A stretch of DNA of 64,000 nt from assembly GCF_026626885.1 (NCBI RefSeq), contig NZ_JAPNOA010000025.1, positions 62,001-126,000 on the forward strand, read 5' to 3'. This DNA comes from Parathalassolituus penaei. GTDB taxonomy: Bacteria; Pseudomonadota; Gammaproteobacteria; Pseudomonadales; Oceanobacteraceae. Of the stretch, positions 39,142-47,019 are shown one piece after another. A program made the translations under genes and the position numbers. The notes below the pieces were generated by a model. The model saw only the letters and a list, made by a program, of their open reading frames with translations. It searched no databases and was not told the origin of the DNA. Each line of letters starts with the position of its first letter. The stretch's first letter is position 1.

Positions 39142-40719
39142 TTATGCCCCCGTGGTGATCTGTTTGTGAATCTGTATACCGAGACGGCGCGCCAGACGTC
39201 CAAAGTTGGCACGGTCGATCTGCAGACGGCGGGCTGCTTCGGCCTGATTACCATTACAGAGGTTCAATGTTTCCAGTAATAACTGACGTTGAAACTGATC
39301 GGTGGCGTCACGAAGATTAACGACGGGCATTGGAGTTGATGAGAGTGGAAAAACGTCTGCAGCAGCCTGTGTTGTGCTTGCCTGGTTTATCAGATCAGCA
39401 ATATCGGCGGCTTCAATGGTGATGATACCGGTATTGGGTTGACGGCTGCGCGCTCGTAGGGCGGCACGGTCAATACCATGTTCCAGCTCCCGGATATTGC
39501 CGGGCCAATCGCTGGTGGTCAGTTGTTGCACTGCTGATTGACTAAGGCGTAACTGGTTTATACCGAGTTTGCGGCGGGCACGTTCGCTAAAATAACCTGC
39601 CAATAACGGTATATCTTCAGCTCGGTCACGTAAAGCTGGCACATGGATCGGAAAAACGCTGAGGCGGTGGTAGAGATCAGCGCGGAACTGGCCATTGCTG
39701 ACTTCGCCGGCCAGGTCTCGATTGGTTGCCGCAATGACTCGCACATTAACCAGTCTTGGCTGATCTTCACCGACAGTCTGGATTTCACGGTTTTGCAAGG
39801 CACGTAGCAATTTACTCTGGAGATGAAGTGGTAGTTCGCCAACTTCATCCAGAAACAGGGTGCCGCCATCGGCCAGGGCGAACTTGCCGGTGCGGTTGTG
39901 ATCCGCACCGGTAAAGGCCCCACGAATATGGCCAAACAATTCACTTTCAATCAGGTTTTCGGGTAACGCAGCACAGTTCAGATACACCAGCGGGCCATGC
40001 GCGCGGTTTGATTGCTGATGTATGGCATTGGCTACCAACTCCTTGCCGGTACCGGTTTCACCACTGATCAGGACGGTCAGATCGGAAGGAGCAACGGTAT
40101 GAATACTGGCCTGTAGCTGCTGTAGGGCAGGGCTGTTGCCAATCATATCGACGCCATGAGATGGCGCATGGGTCAGTTCCTGCACAAGCTGTTCGGCACG
40201 GGCCGAGTTACGTTCGAGCAGCTCCAGAGTCAGAGCGGTATTCAAGCTCGCTGCTGCCATGGCTGAAATGATTTCCAGGGTGCGTTCGGCAATATCGTCG
40301 AATTCGCCGGGTTGCAGGCTATCGAGACTCAGCACACCGATCAGACGATTTTCAAATAACAATGGCAGGCCCATACAGGCATGAATGGGCAGGTTACCTT
40401 CCGATGCCAGGAGTAGGCCATCGTATGGGTCCGGTAGCGGGTATCCGCTCGGAAAGCGAACGGGTGTCAATGAATCGCAGATGGTTTGAAAGCGCGGATG
40501 TTCGCTGATGACAAAACGGCGGCCGAGGCTGTCGGTGCTGAGTCCCTGTTGCGCCAGAGGTTTGAGGGTATCCCCCTGACGTACCAGCAAAACGACTGCG
40601 TCGCAGCGAATTGTTCGGCGGACCGTTCCCAGCAGGCGCTGGAAGCGATCCTGACTGGTCAGGCCTCTGCTGAGGTCTAGGGCCAGTTCAATCAGCGATG
40701 CAAGCGGGATGTTTGTCAT
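39142..40719 (-). CDS. norR: Nitric oxide-sensing sigma-54 activator NorR
   Basis: 525-aa NO-responsive regulator. The N-terminal GAF domain (residues 1-175, with LPDPYDGLLLASEGNLPIHACMGLPLLF) would hold the non-heme iron that binds NO. The AAA+ domain has GETGTGKELVANAIH, the sigma-54 contact loop GAFTGA and GGTLFLDEVGELPLHLQ. The C-terminal helix-turn-helix is NQAEAARRLQIDRANFGRLARRLG. It diverges from the nnrS-hmp genes. One predicted NorR site overlaps its own start codon, suggesting autoregulation. Confidence 0.95.
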   Translation of the reverse strand: MTNIPLASLIELALDLSRGLTSQDRFQRLLGTVRRTIRCDAVVLLVRQGDTLKPLAQQGLSTDSLGRRFVISEHPRFQTICDSLTPVRFPSGYPLPDPYDGLLLASEGNLPIHACMGLPLLFENRLIGVLSLDSLQPGEFDDIAERTLEIISAMAAASLNTALTLELLERNSARAEQLVQELTHAPSHGVDMIGNSPALQQLQASIHTVAPSDLTVLISGETGTGKELVANAIHQQSNRAHGPLVYLNCAALPENLIESELFGHIRGAFTGADHNRTGKFALADGGTLFLDEVGELPLHLQSKLLRALQNREIQTVGEDQPRLVNVRVIAATNRDLAGEVSNGQFRADLYHRLSVFPIHVPALRDRAEDIPLLAGYFSERARRKLGINQLRLSQSAVQQLTTSDWPGNIRELEHGIDRAALRARSRQPNTGIITIEAADIADLINQASTTQAAADVFPLSSTPMPVVNLRDATDQFQRQLLLETLNLCNGNQAEAARRLQIDRANFGRLARRLGIQIHKQITTGA

Positions 40720-40768
40720 TATGACTACTCATTGTTTTTTTGACTCTTTAATAAGTAGTCATATTGAC
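40715..40768. promoter_or_regulatory. Three predicted NorR binding sites (GT-N7-AC)
   Basis: GTCATTATGAC at 40715-40725, GTTTTTTTGAC at 40734-40744 and GTCATATTGAC at 40758-40768 all fit GT-N7-AC. The outer two are symmetrical GTCA-N3-TGAC. Three such sites is the number described upstream of E. coli norVW. They lie about 55-110 nt upstream of the sigma-54 promoter, as enhancers do. Confidence 0.8.
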
Positions 40769-40820
40769 ATCAAAAGTCCAGAAGATTTTTTAAGTTGTTG
40801 ATTTTAATATAAAAATATTT

Positions 40821-40837
40821 TTGGCATGTAATTGGCT
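40821..40837 (+). promoter_or_regulatory. Predicted sigma-54 promoter of the NO-defence operon
   Basis: TTGGCATGTAATTGGCT contains the invariant GG-N10-GC (-24/-12), with GG at 40823-40824 and GC at 40835-40836. It lies between the NorR sites and the first gene at 40878, so transcription would start near 40847. Confidence 0.8.
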
Positions 40838-40877
40838 AAAGAACTTCCAGCAGATTGTTATTGCAGGAGTTCCAATC

Positions 40878-41168
40878 ATGCCCGGTTTGTCTTTCTCTCG
40901 TTCGGCAAGTATTTACGATCCTATCGTCCCGGCATCAGCAGTGTCATGGCAGCGTCTTCTATCTTGGGGGAATCGGTTGATGGCCTTGGGGGGGCTGATG
41001 ACGCTGGCGTCGGTGTGGTCTGGTTATGTGCTGGCTGACCATTTGTCGTTGCTGTTGCAGGGGCTCAGCCATGTCAGTGCCTTGTTGTGGGCCGTCCTGA
41101 TCAAGTTTGGTTTTATCATGCGTTTGTCGGCCCTTAACCGGAAGCAGTTAGGGAGTTCTCAGCCATGA
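40878..41168 (+). CDS. Small two-helix membrane protein in the NorR-regulated operon (NnrT-like position)
   Basis: 96-aa protein starting MPGLSFSRSASIYDPIVP; AGGAG lies 8 nt upstream of the ATG at 40878. A longer frame from 40821 would start inside the sigma-54 promoter and is rejected. Two hydrophobic helices lie at about residues 36-53 and 58-79. It overlaps nnrS by 4 nt (ATGA), implying coupled synthesis. Small membrane proteins next to nnrS have been called NnrT; I can support the context but not homology. Confidence 0.78.
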   Translation: MPGLSFSRSASIYDPIVPASAVSWQRLLSWGNRLMALGGLMTLASVWSGYVLADHLSLLLQGLSHVSALLWAVLIKFGFIMRLSALNRKQLGSSQP

Positions 41169-42346
41169 AGACTAGCGCCGTTTTACACCCGGATGCACCG
41201 CTCTGGGAGTTGGCTTTTCGTCCTTTATTCCTGCTTGCTGCGATTCTGGCGGTGGTTGCCATTCTGGTATGGCTGGGCTGGCTTGATGCCTTCTGGAATG
41301 GTGCCGGGCTGCGCTGGTCGCCACTGTACTGGCATGTTCATGAAATGCTGTTCGGTTTTGGTTTTACCGTAGCTGCCGGTTTTTTGCTGACGGCTGCGCA
41401 GAGCTGGACAGGCCAGCGCAGCTTGCATGGTTATGGTTTGCAGACACTGGTGCTGCTGTGGATTTTGCTAAGGATGCTGTTGTGGAGTTCGCTGCCTCTG
41501 CTGGTGTTGGTGGTGTTGCAAAGCAGCTGGTGGTTGCTGGTCATCTGCGCGATGGCGCGCATGCTGATTGTGGCACGTAGTAAACGCAACTATCTGTTTT
41601 TGCCAATTCTGGCTGTGATTGCACTGTTGCAACTGGCCTTTATCGTTCTGGCTGAGCATCAATCCGGTTTGGCATTGCATGTGGCTCGTACGGCGATACT
41701 GGTGTTCTGTCTGATCATCGGAGTGGTGGCCGGACGTGTGGTACCCATGTTTACCCGTAATGCAGTTGCCTCCGAACGAGTACAGTCAACTCCTGTTGCC
41801 GATCGTGTACTTCTCCTCTTGTCGGCGTTGGCAGCCATTTGTTATCTGCTCTCTGCGTTGTATCAAATGCCAATAAACCCGGGTTTCTCAATGATAGTGA
41901 TTGCTCACATTCACTTGTACCGTCTGGGACATTGGGGTGGTTGGTACAGCCGCAATGAGGCCTTGTTATGGTCTCTGCATCTGGCTTATTTGGCGTTGGC
42001 AATTGGTCTGGCACTGACTGGTATGGCACTACTGACCGGCTGGATTGCAGTTGCTGATGCATTACATCTGCTTACGGTTGGTGCGATCGGTTTTCTGATC
42101 ATGAGCATGATGGCACGGGTATCCCTCGGGCACACTGGCCGCCCGTTAAGGGCTCATCGTTTGATTCAGCTGGCGTTGTGTCTGCTGCTGTTTGCGGCAG
42201 CCGTTCGCCTGTTGCTGCCGATATTGTCGTGGCCCCAGCTGGGCTGGAATCTGTCTGGATTACTTTGGGCCACGGCATTTCTTCTGTTTCTACGGGTGTA
42301 TGTCCCGATTCTGGTAGCTCCCCGTAGAGGGTTAGGCCACTCCTGA
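41165..42346 (+). CDS. nnrS: NnrS-family heme- and copper-containing membrane protein
   Basis: 393-aa polytopic membrane protein (about twelve helices). Family signatures are LWELAFRPLFLLAAILA at the N-terminus, WHVHEMLFGFG near residue 57, GRVVPMFTRNAV near residue 190, and LTVGAIGFLIMSMMARVSLGHTGRPL near residue 300. Conserved His residues probably bind heme or metal. NnrS protects against NO and lowers nitrosative stress. It is second in the predicted NorR operon, upstream of hmp. Confidence 0.94.
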   Translation: MKTSAVLHPDAPLWELAFRPLFLLAAILAVVAILVWLGWLDAFWNGAGLRWSPLYWHVHEMLFGFGFTVAAGFLLTAAQSWTGQRSLHGYGLQTLVLLWILLRMLLWSSLPLLVLVVLQSSWWLLVICAMARMLIVARSKRNYLFLPILAVIALLQLAFIVLAEHQSGLALHVARTAILVFCLIIGVVAGRVVPMFTRNAVASERVQSTPVADRVLLLLSALAAICYLLSALYQMPINPGFSMIVIAHIHLYRLGHWGGWYSRNEALLWSLHLAYLALAIGLALTGMALLTGWIAVADALHLLTVGAIGFLIMSMMARVSLGHTGRPLRAHRLIQLALCLLLFAAAVRLLLPILSWPQLGWNLSGLLWATAFLLFLRVYVPILVAPRRGLGHS

Positions 42347-42427
42347 CGGGTTGGGAGTGGTTAACCCACTCTTGCTCGTTTCCATATCCCTGGCAAGGGG
42401 AACACGACTGTTAAAGAGGAAACTCGC

Positions 42428-43606
42428 ATGTTGTCACAACAGCACATTGAAATTGTCAAAAGTACCATTCCATTGCTGGAGCAGGCTGGACCTGCTCTGA
42501 CTGAGCACTTTTACAAGCGTATGTTCAGCCACAATCCGGAGTTGTTAAACGTATTTAACCGCGCCAATCAGCGTTCTGGACGTCAGGCACTGGCCCTGTT
42601 CGAGGCGGTTGCTGCCTGGGCTCGTTATCTGGATACACCAGAGGTGCTGGTGGATGCTGTGGAACGTATCGCTAATAAACACGCGAGCCTGGATATCCAG
42701 CCGCATCAATACGCAATTGTTGGTGGGCATTTGCTGGCAACCCTTAGGGAGTTGGCTGCCGAACAATTTACCAGTGAAGTTGAAGCCGCATGGACGGCTG
42801 CCTACGATCTGCTTGCTGATATTCTGATTCGTCGTGAAGAGGCGATTTACCAGCAAAATGAGCAACAAAATGGTGGCTGGCGTGGTCGTCGTCGTTTCCG
42901 TCTGCTGGCTCGGGAGACAGAGTCTGCCTTGGTGAGCAGCCTGTGGCTTACACCGGTTGATGGTGGTGTCTTGCCTACTTACCAGCCCGGTCAATATCTG
43001 GGGTTGGAGCTGCAACCGGAGCCGCATGGATATCGTGCTATGCGCCAGTATTCACTGTCGACTTGCTGGCAGCCGGATCGTTACCGGATTTCGGTAAAGC
43101 GTGAAGCGCATGGGCTGGTGTCTGGTTATTTACATGATGTTCTGCAGATTGGTGATGAACTGGATGTGCTTGCTCCAGTGGGAGACTTCGTGAAGCCGGT
43201 TGGTCAGGCGCCGCTGGTGTTGATTTCGGCTGGTGTTGGGGTGACACCGCTAATGGCCATGCTGGAATCGGAGGCGTCTGAAAACAACGGTCGTCAGCTG
43301 TGGTGGCTGCATGCCTGTGCCAATGCCGGGCAACACAGCTTTCGCGAGCGAGTGGAGCAGCTGGCCGGTGAATTGCCGTTACAGACTGTTTGTTGGTACG
43401 AGGAGGCTGAATCTGGTTCTGCACAACAGCGAGCTGGGCGCATGAATCTGAGCCTTATGGCTGGCGATTTGCCATTACTGGATGGTGAATTCTGTCTCTG
43501 CGGGCCTGTTGCATTTATGCAGGTCATTCATCAGGAACTGATTCAGTTGGGTGTTGATGCAGGACGTATTCATTATGAGGTTTTTGGTCCGCATGCCCGT
43601 ATGTAA
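42428..43606 (+). CDS. hmp: Flavohemoprotein (NO dioxygenase)
   Basis: 392-aa NO-detoxifying flavohemoglobin converting NO to nitrate. The N-terminal globin has the distal Tyr in EHFYKRMF and the proximal His in NKHASLDIQPHQYAIVG. The FAD domain has RQYSLS and the NAD domain SAGVGVTPLMAML, with CGPVAFMQ and the C-terminal HYEVFGPH. AAGAGGAA lies upstream of the ATG. It follows nnrS by 81 nt; it may share the NorR-dependent transcript or have its own start. Confidence 0.96.
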   Translation: MLSQQHIEIVKSTIPLLEQAGPALTEHFYKRMFSHNPELLNVFNRANQRSGRQALALFEAVAAWARYLDTPEVLVDAVERIANKHASLDIQPHQYAIVGGHLLATLRELAAEQFTSEVEAAWTAAYDLLADILIRREEAIYQQNEQQNGGWRGRRRFRLLARETESALVSSLWLTPVDGGVLPTYQPGQYLGLELQPEPHGYRAMRQYSLSTCWQPDRYRISVKREAHGLVSGYLHDVLQIGDELDVLAPVGDFVKPVGQAPLVLISAGVGVTPLMAMLESEASENNGRQLWWLHACANAGQHSFRERVEQLAGELPLQTVCWYEEAESGSAQQRAGRMNLSLMAGDLPLLDGEFCLCGPVAFMQVIHQELIQLGVDAGRIHYEVFGPHARM

Positions 43607-43619
43607 TGGTTATAACACC

Positions 43620-43656
43620 AACAAAAACGGCGCTGTAAATAGCGCCGTTTCCGTTG
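43620..43656. terminator. Bidirectional terminator after hmp
   Basis: AAACGGCGCT/AGCGCCGTTT stem (43625-43634 and 43641-43650) with a 6-nt loop, between convergent hmp (+) and the histidine kinase (-). Confidence 0.85.
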
Positions 43657-43674
43657 TTCTTGTCTGATGAGTGC

Positions 43675-44313
43675 TCAGAGCACTGGCAGGAACAGGCAGA
43701 CTTCAGCACCACCTTTTGGCAGGTTGCTGCAGCGCACCTTGCCAGCGGTGTCGGAGCTGGAGTGGTGTTCGGCAATCTGGCGGATCAGATACAGGCCGAG
43801 GCCGCTGCCACCGTTTTTGGTGGTGATCTGTTCGCCGTTGAGCACGCTCTGGTCAAAACCGTGGCCGTTGTCTTCGAGACGAATGGTCAGGCCGTTGTCT
43901 TGTACGGCGCTCAGGCGAATGCGGGTGGCACCGGCCTGGGCACTGTTGGTGATGAGGGTGACCAGCGCCAGATGGATCAGGTCTTCGCTGTAAAACGCCT
44001 GGATCTCTTCGGGAATATCGTTCACAAAACGGATATTCGGAAACTGCAGCTGAGTCGATTCAATGGCATCCAGTGCCGTGTCGTGTGGCCAGGCGTCGTC
44101 CATCGGGAAGTCGCGCTCTTTTTCCATGCGGAACAGGGTCATCATCTGCATGGTGTCGTTCTGCAGGCGATTGGTGTTCTGCAAAATCGGCTTGAGCAGG
44201 TCGTGGTACTGTTCGGGTATGTGCGACAGGGCTTCCTGTTCGCAGGCCAGTAAGGTTTGCAGCTGGTTTTTGAGGTCGTGAATAACGGCCCCGACCATGT
44301 ATTCAAATTTCAT
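43675..44313 (-). CDS. Soluble histidine kinase-like protein
   Basis: 212-aa protein without membrane segments. The H-box-like YMVGAVIHDLKNQLQTLL is at residues 5-22 (candidate phospho-His near 12), then a helical dimerisation region. The GHKL ATPase domain has TLITNSAQAGATRIRL, LEDNGHGFD and GGSGLGLYLIRQIAEHH. Start at 44313 because its ATGA overlaps the stop of the upstream TPR response regulator and GGAGG lies 10 nt upstream. It therefore most likely phosphorylates that receiver. No sensory domain is present, so the signal must come from partners. Confidence 0.88.
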   Translation of the reverse strand: MKFEYMVGAVIHDLKNQLQTLLACEQEALSHIPEQYHDLLKPILQNTNRLQNDTMQMMTLFRMEKERDFPMDDAWPHDTALDAIESTQLQFPNIRFVNDIPEEIQAFYSEDLIHLALVTLITNSAQAGATRIRLSAVQDNGLTIRLEDNGHGFDQSVLNGEQITTKNGGSGLGLYLIRQIAEHHSSSDTAGKVRCSNLPKGGAEVCLFLPVL

Positions 44314-45935
44314 TGGGCTGCCTCCTGAAGCAACCGGGTAAAACTGGCGCGCAATCGATGGTAACGATCGTAACGCTCGTCTGTGCTGGCAATGGCTCCA
44401 ATACGCTGGAACAGCGGGCGACATTGCACGATAAGACTCTGGCGAAGCTGTGGATCACACTGCTTGCCCTGGGCAATGCTGACTCGTACCTGAATGGCGT
44501 TGAGCAGCACACTGATACCGGCTTCCTGATGGGAGATGGCATCATCAAACGCTCTCATGGCGGCGAACAGGTCGCCAGCCTCATACAGACTTACCCCGCG
44601 AGCATTGGTTTCATCACTGTGCTGGCGGATGACGGCTTCATCCAGTTCCTGCATCAGCTGATCCCGCTCGTCGATGGCCTCCATGGCTTGCAGCAGTTCC
44701 TTGGCCTTGACGTGATTACCAGACTGCACCAGCGCTGCTGAGAGCGCAATGGTGTCACCGGCGGCCGGGTGTTCCATCTTGTGGTAAAGCTGTTCGGCCA
44801 TCAGCAGAGCGTGTCTGGCCTTGTCAGGCTGGGCACAACTCTTGAATAAACGGCCTTGCGCCAGCCAGCTGCGCAGCTGGATAGCGGGTTGTTGACTGAA
44901 GTCGTTGAGGACCTCATTGAGAGCGCGCGCCACTTTATCGCTCAAACGTTTGTATGTCACCCGATCTGACTCAATCAGCTGATTGGCGGCATCGGCAAAG
45001 CGAAAATAGGATTCGGCGTTTTTGTAACAGGAATGACGACCGAGCCGCACCACCTGTTCCCAGGCATTGGCGGCCACTTCCCAGTTCTGCTGACGATCCG
45101 CCAGTTGGCCCAGTTCACTCTGACGTAACACGGCCTTGGGAGAAATAGAGGCGGCTTTTTGTAACAACTGCAGGGCGTAATCGGCGTCGCCCATACTCAG
45201 ATAAATACGTGCCATCCAGTCGTAACACTGCACGTAGCGGGGATGGCTGCGCAGAATATCCTTGAGCAGGGCAATTGCACTTAACGAGTCACCGAGATGA
45301 TGCAGGCAAATGGCTTGCCCAAGGCGCGCCCACGACACCTTGTGTTCGTTGAGCAGGCTGGAATAAACCCGGATGGCGTTGTTGTACTCCTCCTTGTGCA
45401 TGTACAGGGGGCCAAGAATGCGGGTAATCGGCCCCAGCATACGTGGCATTTCGAGCAGCAGGCTGTTGGCCAGTTCGATGGCCTTGTCCTGCTGGCGGCG
45501 ATTCATGGCCTGATACAGCGGCGACAGCTGGCGCCGGATTTCGAAAATCCGCCACAGGCGTTGTCCTAACATACCCATGGTGATGGGTTTGGTGAGATAG
45601 GCATCGGGTTCGTATTCGAGGGCGCCCATCACCATATCGGCGGCGTTTTCACCGGTGATCATGACAAACACCGAGTCGTAGCGCAGGCGGCCGCTGTAAC
45701 GGGCTTCTTCCAGTACCTGCTGGCCGTCACGGCCTTTGCCGAGGTTGTAGTCGGACAGGATCAGGTCGTAGTCATTATTGCGGATCAGCTCGGTGGCCTG
45801 ATCACCATCCATGGCGGTATCAATCCGTTTGGCACCGAGTTCGGTGGCCATCCGTTTGATCGAGCTACGAGCTTCCACCATGTCATCAATGACCAGCAGG
45901 CGCAGGTTATCCAGTGACGGTTTTGATGGAGGCAT
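44310..45935 (-). CDS. Response regulator with C-terminal TPR repeats
   Basis: About 541-aa protein. A receiver domain covers residues 10-125 with LVIDDMVEARSSI, the phospho-Asp in LILSDYNLGKG, T in VMITGEN and K in AYLTKPI. About 400 residues of helical tetratricopeptide-like repeats follow (for example YVQCYDWMARIYLSMGDADYALQLLQKAA). Several in-frame ATGs occur (45989, 45944, 45935); GGGA lies about 9 nt before the one at 45935. There is no DNA-binding domain, so output is probably by protein contact. It is coupled to the kinase gene by ATGA overlap. Confidence 0.87.
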   Translation of the reverse strand: MPPSKPSLDNLRLLVIDDMVEARSSIKRMATELGAKRIDTAMDGDQATELIRNNDYDLILSDYNLGKGRDGQQVLEEARYSGRLRYDSVFVMITGENAADMVMGALEYEPDAYLTKPITMGMLGQRLWRIFEIRRQLSPLYQAMNRRQQDKAIELANSLLLEMPRMLGPITRILGPLYMHKEEYNNAIRVYSSLLNEHKVSWARLGQAICLHHLGDSLSAIALLKDILRSHPRYVQCYDWMARIYLSMGDADYALQLLQKAASISPKAVLRQSELGQLADRQQNWEVAANAWEQVVRLGRHSCYKNAESYFRFADAANQLIESDRVTYKRLSDKVARALNEVLNDFSQQPAIQLRSWLAQGRLFKSCAQPDKARHALLMAEQLYHKMEHPAAGDTIALSAALVQSGNHVKAKELLQAMEAIDERDQLMQELDEAVIRQHSDETNARGVSLYEAGDLFAAMRAFDDAISHQEAGISVLLNAIQVRVSIAQGKQCDPQLRQSLIVQCRPLFQRIGAIASTDERYDRYHRLRASFTRLLQEAAQ

Positions 45936-46065
45936 TGGCAACATTCCCGGATGAATTCCGAAAGTGTAGCAAAGCTGTTTACCCGACAATGGCGCATAGC
46001 ACTCTTGTCAGGCTCGGCGTAGGCCGTACACTGCGAGGCTTTCAGGTTATGGTGAGGATAGGGTT

Positions 46066-46971
46066 GTGACACAACTGTCCGGATGGCTGATGATCGCCGT
46101 TATTCGAATGCTGGGCATGATCCCGCTGGGGCAGGCCCAGGCCATTGGTCGGCTGCTGGGGCGTTACCTGTATGCACGCCGTACCCGCGCCCGTGAAGTG
46201 GCCCGGGTCAATCTGGCGGCGGTGTATCCCGACAAGACTGAACCGGAACGTGAAGCCCTGCTGCGTACTACTTTGCTGCATAACGGTATGGCTGGTGCCG
46301 AGATGGGAACCTTCTGGGGCCGTAGCAATGACGAGCTGCTGGGTCTGGTGCGTCAGGTACATAACGTTGAGCTGTTTCAGGCCGCGCTGGCCGATACCCG
46401 TGGTTTGCTGGTGATGGCGCCCCATATCGGTAACTGGGAATTGCTGAACACCTACGTGGCGGCGCATTGTGAAATTGCCATCATGTACAAACCGGCACGT
46501 AACCCGGTATTCAGTGAGTGGATGAAAAAACGTCGTGAGAACTCCGGGGCGGTGATGGTACCAACCACTCCGACCGGTGTTCGTACCCTGTTCAAGACCC
46601 TGCAAAAAGGCGGCAACGCCGGTTTTCTGCCAGATCAGGAGCCGGAGGAACGCAGTGGTTTGCTGGTGCCGTTTATGGGAATGCCGGCGTTAACCGCCCG
46701 TATGCCGTTTGAACTGTTCCAGCGTACCGGCGCGCGCGCGATTATTGCCGCCTGTATTCGTCGTCCGGATGCTGATGGTTTTGATCTGCATTTTATGGAG
46801 CCAGACGCACGCCTGTACTCCGACGATGCCGAAGTGGCCTGTACTGAACTGAACCGTTGTGTGGAACGGGTAGTGGCACTGGCACCTGAGCAGTACCAGT
46901 GGACCTACAAACGCTTCAAGCGTCAGGGCGAAGGCAAGCCGAACCCGTACAAGGCGGCCGGAGTGCCATAA
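46066..46971 (+). CDS. Lipid A biosynthesis lauroyl/myristoyl acyltransferase family protein
   Basis: 301-aa LpxL/HtrB-family acyltransferase adding secondary acyl chains to lipid A at the inner membrane. A short N-terminal hydrophobic anchor covers residues 5-25. The catalytic H-X4-E is in VMAPHIGNWELLNTYV near residue 128, and GGNAGFLPDQEP and the C-terminal PEQYQWTYKRFKRQ are also present. The frame opens with GTG at 46066 behind AGGATAGGG. Which acyl chain it transfers cannot be told. Confidence 0.92.
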   Translation: MTQLSGWLMIAVIRMLGMIPLGQAQAIGRLLGRYLYARRTRAREVARVNLAAVYPDKTEPEREALLRTTLLHNGMAGAEMGTFWGRSNDELLGLVRQVHNVELFQAALADTRGLLVMAPHIGNWELLNTYVAAHCEIAIMYKPARNPVFSEWMKKRRENSGAVMVPTTPTGVRTLFKTLQKGGNAGFLPDQEPEERSGLLVPFMGMPALTARMPFELFQRTGARAIIAACIRRPDADGFDLHFMEPDARLYSDDAEVACTELNRCVERVVALAPEQYQWTYKRFKRQGEGKPNPYKAAGVP

Positions 46972-46992
46972 AAATATGGGTGGTCGGGCGGT

Positions 46993-47019
46993 TTCTGGCG
47001 CGTATCAGGCGCGCCAGAA
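46993..47019. other. Hairpin overlapping the trkH stop codon
   Basis: Perfect 10-bp stem TTCTGGCGCG/CGCGCCAGAA with a 7-nt loop that contains the trkH stop codon (47005-47007). It lies between convergent lpxL-type and trkH genes. No T-tract follows on either strand. Confidence 0.5.
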
